Source: Burkholderiaceae bacterium
GTDB taxonomy: Bacteria > Pseudomonadota > Gammaproteobacteria > Burkholderiales > Burkholderiaceae
Assembly (NCBI GenBank): GCA_947472645.1
Contig: CANJBQ010000006.1
Span: forward strand, 48,116 to 112,115
Length of the DNA: 64,000 nt
Reading direction: 5' to 3'
Shown here: in pieces, positions 28,773 to 37,905 of the stretch
Layout of the letters: every line of letters starts with the position of its first letter
Numbering within the stretch: the first letter of the stretch is position 1
The notes under the pieces: generated by a model
Database searches by the model: none
Seen by the model: only the letters and a program-made list of their open reading frames with translations
Told to the model about the DNA's origin: nothing
Program-made: the position numbers and the translations under genes

Positions 28773-29489
28773 ATGAGTATTATTGAAGATCTAGTAATCG
28801 CCTCTAGAGTATGCGTAGAACATGGTGTGATTGATGCCTATGGACATGTTAGCGCTAGAAATCCTTCGAATCCCAATACCTACTTTATCTCCAGGGATCT
28901 AGCGCCAGAATTTATTACCGAAGCAGATATTCTGGAAATGGACATGGAAAGTCAACCCATTAACCCGAATAGCCCTAAAAGCTATAACGAACGGTTTATC
29001 CATAGTGAAATTTATAAGGCTAGACCAGATGTCCATGCAATTGTCCATAATCACTCACATTCAGTTGTGCCCTTCAGTTGTACAAGCTGTGAATTGCGTC
29101 CAATATTCCACATGTCTGCCTTTATCGGCTTGGGCGTCCCAAACTGGGACATTCGAGAAGCTCAAAAGGGCACCGATATGCTGGTCCGAAATAGCTTTCT
29201 TGGGAAATCTCTTGCCGATAAATTAGGCTCTCATCCTGCAGCTCTTATGCGTGGGCATGGATCCGTCGTTGTTGGAGAAAAAATTCAGGTTGCCGTTGGC
29301 AGAACCATTTATCTGGACCAAAATGCAAAAATGCAATACCAAGCTATGATGATGGCAGGCAACCCAATGGAAGTTGTTTATATGGATGATGATGAAGTTG
29401 CTGCCAATGTGAAATGGCAAGAGTATTACCGGTCGTGGGATTTGTGGAAACGTAAGTGGCAAAAAAAACTGACTCAGGAAAAACCCTAA
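28773..29489 (+). CDS. Class II aldolase/adducin-family protein
   Basis: 238 aa; DAYGHVSARNP, IHSEIYKARPDVHAIVHNHSHSVVPFS, LMRGHGSVVVG (metal-binding His motifs). Confidence 0.92.
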   Translation: MSIIEDLVIASRVCVEHGVIDAYGHVSARNPSNPNTYFISRDLAPEFITEADILEMDMESQPINPNSPKSYNERFIHSEIYKARPDVHAIVHNHSHSVVPFSCTSCELRPIFHMSAFIGLGVPNWDIREAQKGTDMLVRNSFLGKSLADKLGSHPAALMRGHGSVVVGEKIQVAVGRTIYLDQNAKMQYQAMMMAGNPMEVVYMDDDEVAANVKWQEYYRSWDLWKRKWQKKLTQEKP

Positions 29490-29518
29490 CTAGTCTCATG
29501 GAGCCATCAGGCTAAGCC

Positions 29519-29950
29519 TTAAGCTAAAACTTTACCATGCACACCGGCAGCTAATGTTTCAGCTTCCCAACGCTTCATGGGTACAACTTCACCAACCGGA
29601 CCACCAGGCGATCTAAATTTAACCGGTAAATGCCCTGGCTCGGTTAAGATCTCACCACCATTATCTTTGACACTTTTTATAAAAGCCTCTAAATCTTCAA
29701 CTTCCATACCAATATGATGGATACAAGGTGCAGGTCCTGCGAAGTTGGCTTCATCAGCATCATCAGACTCATAATGAATGAGGGTTAAATCCATGTACCC
29801 ATCGGTCATATGGCACGAAATATGGTCACCATGTTTGCCTTTACGTAACACCGTATTAACGTGTTTATAGGCAAACACCGTCTCGTAAAACTGCTTGCTT
29901 TCTTCAATACTAATGACTCGCATAGCAATATGTTTGATCAAATTAGCCAT
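29519..29950 (-). CDS. VOC-family protein (glyoxalase/bleomycin resistance/dioxygenase-like)
   Basis: Start set to MANLIKHIAMRV; ISIEESKQFYETVF, CIHHIGMEVEDLEAFIKSVKDNGGEI. Confidence 0.88.
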   Translation of the reverse strand: MANLIKHIAMRVISIEESKQFYETVFAYKHVNTVLRKGKHGDHISCHMTDGYMDLTLIHYESDDADEANFAGPAPCIHHIGMEVEDLEAFIKSVKDNGGEILTEPGHLPVKFRSPGGPVGEVVPMKRWEAETLAAGVHGKVLA

Positions 29951-30050
29951 AAAATTCTCCCTATAGCGATAAGACAAGATTCAAATGAAACTGTTAATAT
30001 GTATTTTAATGATTTTATATATTTATAATCAAACTAATTAACCCAAGGAG

Positions 30051-30509
30051 ATGTCAATGAAATTCAACAAATTTACGGCTTTAGTTGTAGCTGTTGCATC
30101 AACAGTCATCACAGGTGTAGCTCTAGCGCAATTTGCCAAACCAGAGGCTGCTATTAAATATCGTCAAAGTGCTTTGACGATAATGGGCACTCATTTCGCA
30201 CGTATTGGAGCGGTTGCCAAAGGTGAAGTTCCATACAACAAAGATGAAGTGATGAAAAATGCTGCTATCGTCAATGCGATGGCAAGCCTTCCATGGCAAG
30301 GCTTTGGCCCTGGCACTGAGGGTGGAGGTGCTCTTCCAGTCATTTGGAGCGAGGGCGATAAATTTAAATCTAGCCAAGAAAAACTGATTGCTGCTGCAGC
30401 CGGCCTCAATAGTGCGGCTCAGTCGGGTGATCTAGAAGCGATTAAAAAAGCTACTGCGGCAACCGGCGCAACATGTAAAGGTTGTCACGATGATTTTAAA
30501 AAGAAGTAA
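30051..30509 (+). CDS. Cytochrome c-prime (class II c-type cytochrome)
   Basis: 152 aa; signal peptide ending ALAQ; C-terminal haem motif ATCKGCHDDFKKK. Confidence 0.93.
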   Translation: MSMKFNKFTALVVAVASTVITGVALAQFAKPEAAIKYRQSALTIMGTHFARIGAVAKGEVPYNKDEVMKNAAIVNAMASLPWQGFGPGTEGGGALPVIWSEGDKFKSSQEKLIAAAAGLNSAAQSGDLEAIKKATAATGATCKGCHDDFKKK

Positions 30510-30510
30510 T

Positions 30511-31176
30511 CTATTTCAATACATAGTATCTAAATAGTCCCGCTAAAACGATAATAATCACCACTGCCAGTCCGCGAATCTTGATATCATCTTTTGATGT
30601 CACTGCTTCAAGGGCTGGTATTTTATTATTCACTTCAACTTCCTTATCTCCATGAACCATTGGTCCTAAGAGATTTTCTTTCTTGACCCGTTGGTAATAC
30701 AGAATGGCTCCTAAATGTAAGGCTACAATTCCGTACACGAGCCAATGGTTGGTTTCATGAATCCAATTCATGAGCTTTACGATATCTTCAGAAACGTATT
30801 TAGCTAACGGGCCCTGAAAAGAAACATCATCATCAGTAAATAGTCCAGCGCATGCTTGAACAAGTATGATGAGCAACATGCCGATGACTGAAAGAGCGCC
30901 TAATGGGTTGTGGCCTAAATGCTTTACTTGATGATCCTTTAAAAACTGCTTGAGTTCATTGAATGATGGTATAAAAGAGCTAAAACGTGCATTGTAAGGC
31001 CCAACAAATCCCCAAATAATTCTAAAAACAACGAGCACAAGTGCGGTATAGCCACAATAACTGTGCCACACAATTTCCTCTATTAAATCAGTAATGATGG
31101 CGCCCAATACGGCAAACGCAAACAACCAATGAAATAATCGCGTTGGTAAATCCCAAATACGTATTTTTTTTAACAT
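30511..31176 (-). CDS. Cytochrome b561 family protein
   Basis: 221 aa; IRIWDLPTRLFHWLFAFAVLGAI; HETNHWLVYGIVALHLGAILYYQRVKKENLLGPMVHGDK. Confidence 0.93.
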   Translation of the reverse strand: MLKKIRIWDLPTRLFHWLFAFAVLGAIITDLIEEIVWHSYCGYTALVLVVFRIIWGFVGPYNARFSSFIPSFNELKQFLKDHQVKHLGHNPLGALSVIGMLLIILVQACAGLFTDDDVSFQGPLAKYVSEDIVKLMNWIHETNHWLVYGIVALHLGAILYYQRVKKENLLGPMVHGDKEVEVNNKIPALEAVTSKDDIKIRGLAVVIIIVLAGLFRYYVLK

Positions 31177-31381
31177 GTTTTCATTCCTTGATCGAATAAA
31201 TGATTCATAAAGCCTTTATTTCCATACATGCGATACCTTATATTTTCTATCATCAAAATCCATTCAAACTTTCGACCCTATTACTCAACAGCTTGATTAA
31301 TGAACACTCTCCAACATTTACCAATATTTACCATCGCCCTATATTTAATTAAATAAAAGATAAGTTAAGATTCTATCTTTT

Positions 31382-32353
31382 TCATTGCAATTGAAGTTTG
31401 GCATCTTTAATGAGCTTTTCTAATCGGGCTGTTTCATCGACTAAATGTTTTTGTGCAGCGACCGGGCCAAGCACATTAAATTCAATGCCCATCGGGGTTA
31501 AAGATTCTTGCGTACTTGGCATATTTGCCAAGTTCTCTAATTCGGTATTAATGCGTTTAATCACTTCAGGCGGCGTGTTAGAGAGCCCAAAAAGTCCAAT
31601 CACATGCACATACTCATATCCTGGAATCTTTTGACCTATCGCTGGTATTGTTGGGGCTAATTTTGAAGGCTGTAAAGACGCCACACCTATAATCTTGACT
31701 TGATTCGTTTTCACAAATCCGACTAAGGATGGAAGTGCTGCATACAGCGCTTGCACTTGTCCGCCAACTAATGCTGGGACCGATTGAGCAGTGCCTTTAT
31801 AGGGTGCGTGTGTAATATCTAAATTCAGCGCACTTTTCAGAGCTTCCATGGCCAAATGATGCGGCGTACCAATGCCTGAAGATCCATAATTAACCTGCCC
31901 TGGATGTGCGCGAACATAGGCTGCAAACTCCTCCACATTATTGGCAGGAATACTAGGTAATATCGCTAAAAAATTAGGCGCTCTGGCAACAAGCGCAATC
32001 GGCATAAAGTCTTTTTTAGGGTTATACGGAAGATTTGCATTAGTAATGGGGCTCATATTAAATGAGATCGTGTCTTGTACTAAAAAAGTATACCCGTCCG
32101 CAGGGGCGCTTTTAACAGTTTGGGCAGCAATTACCCCTCCGCCTCCAGGGCGGTTATCTACCACAATCGTTTGGCCTAAACGCTGACCCAGAGAAATCGA
32201 TAGCTGACGAGCCACAGTATCTGGCAACCCTCCAGGCGAATAAGGCACAATAAATTTAATGGTTTGGTTGGGATAGCTATTTTGTGCAAATGCTGACATA
32301 GCTATACCAGCCCACAAAAATATCAGGATACTCATCCTTGTATGGCTCTTCAT
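31382..32353 (-). CDS. TctC/Bug-family substrate-binding protein
   Basis: FAQNSYPNQTIKFIVPYSPGGLPDTVARQLSISLGQRLGQTIVVDNRPGGGGVIA; HAPYKGTAQSV. Confidence 0.96.
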   Translation of the reverse strand: MKSHTRMSILIFLWAGIAMSAFAQNSYPNQTIKFIVPYSPGGLPDTVARQLSISLGQRLGQTIVVDNRPGGGGVIAAQTVKSAPADGYTFLVQDTISFNMSPITNANLPYNPKKDFMPIALVARAPNFLAILPSIPANNVEEFAAYVRAHPGQVNYGSSGIGTPHHLAMEALKSALNLDITHAPYKGTAQSVPALVGGQVQALYAALPSLVGFVKTNQVKIIGVASLQPSKLAPTIPAIGQKIPGYEYVHVIGLFGLSNTPPEVIKRINTELENLANMPSTQESLTPMGIEFNVLGPVAAQKHLVDETARLEKLIKDAKLQLQ

Positions 32354-32390
32354 CTTGTCTCCTTTGAGATAAAGTGACTACTGATCATCT

Positions 32391-33380
32391 TTAAACTTTA
32401 AAGCTCTCTTGAACTTCTTTTACAAATATATTTTCTGGTTTTAAACGTTGACTAGTGATCCCTTGCTCAAATGCATATTGAGTAAAAGCATCTAGAGTAC
32501 TTCGGTTCTTTTCAATACCATATGGCCAAAAATCTTCTCCCATGATACTTTGAGAAACTTGCGCATAGTCTGATACCCATGGTATTGGATAATAAGATGC
32601 GGTAATATCTGCGGCACGCTCTATACTTCTTTCTTTTGCTGCTTCAAAAGCATGCATTAAGTTTTGAGCAATCCATCGATTCTGCTCATAAGTCTCGCGC
32701 TTAATTGCAATGACATGCATGATAGGGAAAATCTGTGTTTTCTTCCAATATGCCAACTCTAATTCACGGTAGTTGGGCAAGAGTCGTTCAACCAATTCAG
32801 GCTTTTGTAAAAAGACATCAGGGGGTCTAGCACTAAGAACAGCATCCACCTGTCCGTCTAACAATAATTGCGAAAGCGAATTCTCTAGCATTGGAGTGTA
32901 ACGAACCCCTTTAGGTAACTGTAGTTTTACTTTTTCTTTACGACCCGCTGTATTAACCCCAGCTTGATACCAATCAATATTCGTTAAATCCACCCCGTAT
33001 TCGTGGGCTAACATTCCACGAGAATAAATAGCCGCTGTCTGCGCCCATTCAGGGATACCCACCTTTTTCCCCGCCAAGTCTTTTGGTGACTTAATGGTAG
33101 ACCCTTTGCGAATATAAATCGATGAATGTCGAAAAGCCCTTGAAGGGAAAACAGGAATTAATACTAACCAAGGATCCGCCTGCGAAACTAAAGAGATTGC
33201 TTTAGCAAATGACATCTCTGAAATATCCCATTCGTGATATTTCGTAAATCGAAAAAATGTCTCTTCAATTGATAAGTGTATAGGGGTGATATCAATGCCT
33301 TCAGCACGAATACGGCCGCTCGTAAAATCTCGAATATGATCGTAATCGCCTACAGCGATGGATAACTTTAAATTGGACAA
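32391..33380 (-). CDS. 4,5-dihydroxyphthalate decarboxylase-like protein (periplasmic-binding-protein fold, no signal peptide)
   Basis: 329 aa; MSNLKLSIAVGDYDHIRDFTSGRIRAEGIDITPIHLSIEETFFRFTKYHEWDISEMSFAKAI; DLAGKKVGIPEWAQTAAIYSRG. Confidence 0.8.
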   Translation of the reverse strand: MSNLKLSIAVGDYDHIRDFTSGRIRAEGIDITPIHLSIEETFFRFTKYHEWDISEMSFAKAISLVSQADPWLVLIPVFPSRAFRHSSIYIRKGSTIKSPKDLAGKKVGIPEWAQTAAIYSRGMLAHEYGVDLTNIDWYQAGVNTAGRKEKVKLQLPKGVRYTPMLENSLSQLLLDGQVDAVLSARPPDVFLQKPELVERLLPNYRELELAYWKKTQIFPIMHVIAIKRETYEQNRWIAQNLMHAFEAAKERSIERAADITASYYPIPWVSDYAQVSQSIMGEDFWPYGIEKNRSTLDAFTQYAFEQGITSQRLKPENIFVKEVQESFKV

Positions 33381-33396
33381 GTATTTCCCCTTAAAT

Positions 33397-34359
33397 TTAA
33401 TCTAATTGCAAACGTAAGCCGCGAATCATTGCGCTGTATTTCAGCTGATCTTTTTTAATGAGTGCAGCAAATTCTTCAGGTGTTGTACCAAAGGGTTCTA
33501 TCCCTCCTGCTTTATTGAGTGATTCAATCATAGCTGGATCTTTTAACGCTTTAGTTACCTCAACCCTTAACTTTTGAATAATCGTATCTGGCGTATCTTT
33601 CGGGGCAAACAAACCAATCCAAATCGTATTATCAAATCCTGGATAAGTCTCAGCAATTGTTGGAACATCCGGTAAATCCTTAGAGCGCCGCGAACTTGAT
33701 ACCGCTATCGCCTTTAATTTACCGGAGCGAATTAATCCTGCATTCGATGTGCCTGAGAACATGGCGACACTATCACCGCCCATTGTTGCTGTTGTGGCTT
33801 CAACACCGCCCTTGTAGGGGATGTGTAATAGATCAATCCCAGCTCTAGCTTTGAGCATTTCCATCGTGAGATGGTGTTGACTACCATTGCCTCCTGAGGC
33901 ATAGGCTGGAGCGGGATTCATCTTTTTGACATATTCCACAAACTCTTTCAGATTATTAGCGGGAGCTTTTGGATTTGCTGCCAAAACAAATTGATTCGAT
34001 GCCAAGGTCGATACCGGCTTAAATTCTTTATTAGCATCCGGGTTCTTTGTATACAAATATGGATTGATCACAAATAAACTATCCATACCAACTAGCAAGG
34101 TATAACCATCTGCGGGCGCGTGCGAAACCACGTCAGCGGCTATGTTGCCATTTGATCCTACTTTATTTTCTACAAAAACTGAGAGGTTTAATTGTTTTGT
34201 TAGCGTATTAGCCAAAGCTCTGGCTACCAAATCCGGAGCTCCGCCAGGAGGAATTGGCGAAATTAGGCGAATCGACTTCTCCGGATAATTCTGGGCAATA
34301 CTAGGCAAACTAATACCACAAGTACAAATCCATATAGCAATATGAATCAGGTACTTCAT
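33397..34359 (-). CDS. TctC/Bug-family substrate-binding protein
   Basis: AQNYPEKSIRLISPIPPGGAPDLVARALANTL; VENKVGSNGNIAADVVSHAPADGYTLL; HIPYKGG. Confidence 0.96.
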   Translation of the reverse strand: MKYLIHIAIWICTCGISLPSIAQNYPEKSIRLISPIPPGGAPDLVARALANTLTKQLNLSVFVENKVGSNGNIAADVVSHAPADGYTLLVGMDSLFVINPYLYTKNPDANKEFKPVSTLASNQFVLAANPKAPANNLKEFVEYVKKMNPAPAYASGGNGSQHHLTMEMLKARAGIDLLHIPYKGGVEATTATMGGDSVAMFSGTSNAGLIRSGKLKAIAVSSSRRSKDLPDVPTIAETYPGFDNTIWIGLFAPKDTPDTIIQKLRVEVTKALKDPAMIESLNKAGGIEPFGTTPEEFAALIKKDQLKYSAMIRGLRLQLD

Positions 34360-34361
34360 CT

Positions 34362-35339
34362 TTAATCTGCTTTAATATTGGCGGATTTCACTAATTTTGC
34401 GTAACTAATCAGATCGTTATGAATCAACTTGGCTAAGTCCATACCATTGCCTCGGTATGGTTCAACCCCTGCATTAGACAAATTTTGCTTCACTTCTGGC
34501 TCATCCAAAATCTTATTTACTTCATTCTGAATCTTCGTGACAATCTCTGTAGGCATATTAGGTGGCCCCATCAGAGCATACCAAACTGCAAAATCCATAT
34601 CCTTAATACCCTGCTCTTTAAAAGTTAAGCTATCCGGCATCAAAGAATAACGATGAGAAGTTGTAATTCCTACTGAAGTTAACCGGCCTATCTTGACATA
34701 CTGAGAGACTAGGTTAGCACTAACAATTGCCAATTGAATTTGACCACCCACAACATCCGTCACTGCAGGAGCGCACCCTTTATAACCAATATGCGTAGCT
34801 TTAACACCTGTCTGTTCTTTGACAATCTCGACCATAAAGTGTTGTGGAGTTCCGATGCCGCAAGATCCATAATTGATGCCATTTGGATTCTTTTTTGAGT
34901 ATTCAATGAGATCTTTTAAATTTTTAATCTTCGTATTCTCTGCTGCAGCAAGGGACATCGGCGTTAACCCAAGCAACATAATCGGAGTGAGGTCTTTTTC
35001 TGGATCATAATTTAACTTGCCAGCTAAAGCAGCGCTCGTGACCATCGTTGAATTTTGTAGTAACAAGGTATAACCATCATTGGGTGAGCGAACCGCAGCC
35101 TCACTCCCAATATTGCCAGAGGCCCCAGGGCGGTTATCCACGACAATAGCTTGACCCCAAATATTTTGTAGTCTCGCGCTAATTTGTCGAGCCAAAATAT
35201 CTGATCCGCCACCTGTTGCATAAGGCACAATTAATTTAATCGATTTATTGGGATAGTTACTTTGAGCATAAGCCATGCTCATTGACAGCATAGACATGAT
35301 GAAGATGATTGCAAACTTCTGAGGAAAAATAATTCTCAT
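34362..35339 (-). CDS. TctC/Bug-family substrate-binding protein
   Basis: AQSNYPNKSIKLIVPYATGGGSDILARQISARL; VDNRPGASGNIGSEAAVRSPNDGYTLL. Confidence 0.96.
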   Translation of the reverse strand: MRIIFPQKFAIIFIMSMLSMSMAYAQSNYPNKSIKLIVPYATGGGSDILARQISARLQNIWGQAIVVDNRPGASGNIGSEAAVRSPNDGYTLLLQNSTMVTSAALAGKLNYDPEKDLTPIMLLGLTPMSLAAAENTKIKNLKDLIEYSKKNPNGINYGSCGIGTPQHFMVEIVKEQTGVKATHIGYKGCAPAVTDVVGGQIQLAIVSANLVSQYVKIGRLTSVGITTSHRYSLMPDSLTFKEQGIKDMDFAVWYALMGPPNMPTEIVTKIQNEVNKILDEPEVKQNLSNAGVEPYRGNGMDLAKLIHNDLISYAKLVKSANIKAD

Positions 35340-35358
35340 CGATTAAATCCTTATTCGG

Positions 35359-36078
35359 TTAGATTAAGCCTTCTTCTTGTTGGCACCAAAAATCCCACGC
35401 ACGTTTAATTTGCCCTTCATTCGTAGCCATTGCGTTGAGAGCTTCTTTTTCGTTTAAGAAATTAATCGGGGAATTCATTGTCATTGCTGAAAGTTGTAGT
35501 TTGGCATTCGACTCTGCGTAATAAGCTCTGAATACAGCGACTTCAACGGAAGGTGCTGCAATAGTGGCACCATGTCCACGCATCAATACAAAATTCTTGC
35601 GACCTAAAGATGTAGCTAGCGCTTCCCCTAAATTTTTATCTCGGATTAATAAATCATTGTCATCACCAGCGGTATCTCTGATCTCAAATCTAGCAACACC
35701 ACCTCCCAAAAAGCCACTCATATGATAAATAGGCTTAAGCTCAACATCGGTCACACTAAATGGAATCACACTCGCAGAATGGCTGTGCACTACTGACATG
35801 ACATCTGGACGCAAACGATAAATTTCACTATGGATATAGCGTTCTAAATAAGAGCGTTTATCGGTCTGCATAGCAAGCTCACCTTGCATGTCATACACCA
35901 AGATATCCTCGGGTGCGACTAGTGCTGGAGCTCGGTTACATGACAACAAAAAATGATCAGGTGAATTGTCCATCCGAGCACTTATATGACCAAAACCATC
36001 TAATACACCTAGTTTATATAGAATGCGGTTGGCTTTTGCTACTTTTTCCACTAACTCAGAATTAGGCTTAGGTGCCAT
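35359..36078 (-). CDS. Class II aldolase/adducin-family protein
   Basis: 239 aa; IHSEIYRLRPDVMSVVHSHSASVIPFS, LMRGHGATIAAPSVEVAVFRAYYAE; clearly homologous to 28773-29489. Confidence 0.92.
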   Translation of the reverse strand: MAPKPNSELVEKVAKANRILYKLGVLDGFGHISARMDNSPDHFLLSCNRAPALVAPEDILVYDMQGELAMQTDKRSYLERYIHSEIYRLRPDVMSVVHSHSASVIPFSVTDVELKPIYHMSGFLGGGVARFEIRDTAGDDNDLLIRDKNLGEALATSLGRKNFVLMRGHGATIAAPSVEVAVFRAYYAESNAKLQLSAMTMNSPINFLNEKEALNAMATNEGQIKRAWDFWCQQEEGLI

Positions 36079-36122
36079 GAATGTTCTCCATATTCAAACA
36101 TATTAATATTTTTGTTCATCAT

Positions 36123-36140
36123 ATCACTATTGGTAGTGAT
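36123..36140. promoter_or_regulatory. Perfect inverted repeat ATCACTA-TTGG-TAGTGAT in a divergent intergenic region; candidate operator
   Basis: Read directly: 7-bp arms, 4-bp spacer, between a class II aldolase (minus) and an FAD monooxygenase (plus). Confidence 0.45.
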
Positions 36141-36249
36141 TATTTTTCACAATCTTCGGTCTTTAACAAACTTGTGAAACGTCCACTCTTTGTGGTTAAA
36201 TGAGTGCATTCTTCCATATAAATCAATTCTTTACCTTCAAACATCCACT

Positions 36250-37869
36250 ATGTCAAAAGTTGTCAATCTTCAACCAGATGTTCTTATCATTGGCGCTGGA
36301 CCTGTCGGTTTGGCACTTGCCATAGAACTTGGTCATCGATCAATCTCCTGTTTGGTAGTTGAGCGAAACGAGCGGGTTGGGTATGCTCCTCGTGCAAAAA
36401 CTACGAATGCTAGAACCCGAGAATTATTTCGTCGCTGGGGTATTGCCTATCAACTCCGTAAAGCTTCTCCTTTAGGAATGGACTACCCTTCCAATGTGGT
36501 CTTTTGTACTCGACTTTCTGGCTATGAATTAATGCGTTTTGAAAATTCATTTTATTGTGCGCCCGGAAGAAATCCTCTTTATTCGGAACACTCCCAATGG
36601 GTTCCTCAGTATACGGTTGAAGAAGTCATGCGCGCCCATGCTCAAACTCTACCCACAGTTCAAATCGTCTTCAATACAGAACTGGTCAGTACTTCTCAAG
36701 AAGAAGGACAAGTAATTTCTTTAATCCGTAACCGCGGCTCCAACCAAACTCAAGAAGTTCGCTCACAATATCTCGTTGGCGCTGATGGGTCTCGCTCCAA
36801 AGTCCGCGAAGAAATCGGCGCTGAAATGGTGGGGGAACACGGCCTATCAAAAAACTACAATATTGTTTTTCGTGCCCCAGGCTTAGCGCAAGCTCATCAA
36901 CTCGGTCCTGCCATCATGTATTGGCATGTGAATTCAGATGCGCCAGGTTTAATCGGTCCTATGGATAAAGACCGCTGGTTTTTTATGCCAACCGGTGTGC
37001 CTAAAGATACGAAATTTGATTTGAACACTTCCGTAGATCTCATCAAAAAATCAACTGGGATTAATTTACCTTACGAAGTCCTCTCTTCCGACGAATGGAT
37101 CGCTAGTAAGCTAATCGCAACAAAGTATCAAGATCGTCGCATCTTTTTAGCCGGGGATGCTTGTCACCTTCATCCCCCCTTTGGTGGCTATGGTATGAAT
37201 ATGGGTATTGCAGACGGCGTTGACTTAGGCTGGAAAATTGCTGCCAATCTTCAAGGGTGGGGTGGGCAAACCTTATTGGATAGTTACGAAACTGAACGAC
37301 GTCAAGTTCACGATTTAGTGATGAATGAGGCCGTTGCTAACCATACCATTCTTGGTAACCAATTATGGCAAGAAGGACTTGAAGATCCAACACCTGAGGG
37401 GGAAGCACTTCGTCTAAAAACGGGACGCCATATCGAACTTTCTAAAATGCGTGAATTTACGACACTGGGAATTATTTTGGGTTATCGCTACGAAAACTCC
37501 CCTGTGATGAAATACGATGGTATGCCTTATTCAGAAAGTGACTACATTAATTATGTTCCTTCTTCCCGCGCTGGTTGTCTAGCGCCACATGCCTGGTTAC
37601 ATGATGGTACTTCTCTATATGATCATTTCGGAGCTGGTTTAACCCTGCTAATTAGTGACACTAAAAATGAGTCCCAAAGTGATCAATTTTTAGCCAGTTC
37701 AATAGAGTTTGGGATACCCCTAAAAATACTTAAGCCTCTTGAGCCAGGGATTGGGAACTTATATCCTCTTCGTTACACCATCATTCGCCCAGACCAACAT
37801 GTAGCTTGGCGGGGTGACGAACTACCCAGCAATCACTCAATCTTTTTAAGGCACTTCTTGGGTATGTAA
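36250..37869 (+). CDS. FAD-dependent aromatic hydroxylase/monooxygenase (MhpA/TfdB-like)
   Basis: Start set to MSKVVNLQPD; PDVLIIGAGPVGLALAIELG (GxGxxG), YLVGADGSRSKVREEIG, RRIFLAGDACHLHPPFGGYGMNMGIADGVDLGWKIA. Confidence 0.93.
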   Translation: MSKVVNLQPDVLIIGAGPVGLALAIELGHRSISCLVVERNERVGYAPRAKTTNARTRELFRRWGIAYQLRKASPLGMDYPSNVVFCTRLSGYELMRFENSFYCAPGRNPLYSEHSQWVPQYTVEEVMRAHAQTLPTVQIVFNTELVSTSQEEGQVISLIRNRGSNQTQEVRSQYLVGADGSRSKVREEIGAEMVGEHGLSKNYNIVFRAPGLAQAHQLGPAIMYWHVNSDAPGLIGPMDKDRWFFMPTGVPKDTKFDLNTSVDLIKKSTGINLPYEVLSSDEWIASKLIATKYQDRRIFLAGDACHLHPPFGGYGMNMGIADGVDLGWKIAANLQGWGGQTLLDSYETERRQVHDLVMNEAVANHTILGNQLWQEGLEDPTPEGEALRLKTGRHIELSKMREFTTLGIILGYRYENSPVMKYDGMPYSESDYINYVPSSRAGCLAPHAWLHDGTSLYDHFGAGLTLLISDTKNESQSDQFLASSIEFGIPLKILKPLEPGIGNLYPLRYTIIRPDQHVAWRGDELPSNHSIFLRHFLGM

Positions 37870-37905
37870 ATGTATTAAAATATCTTTAAAATATAAGGAG
37901 ACACC

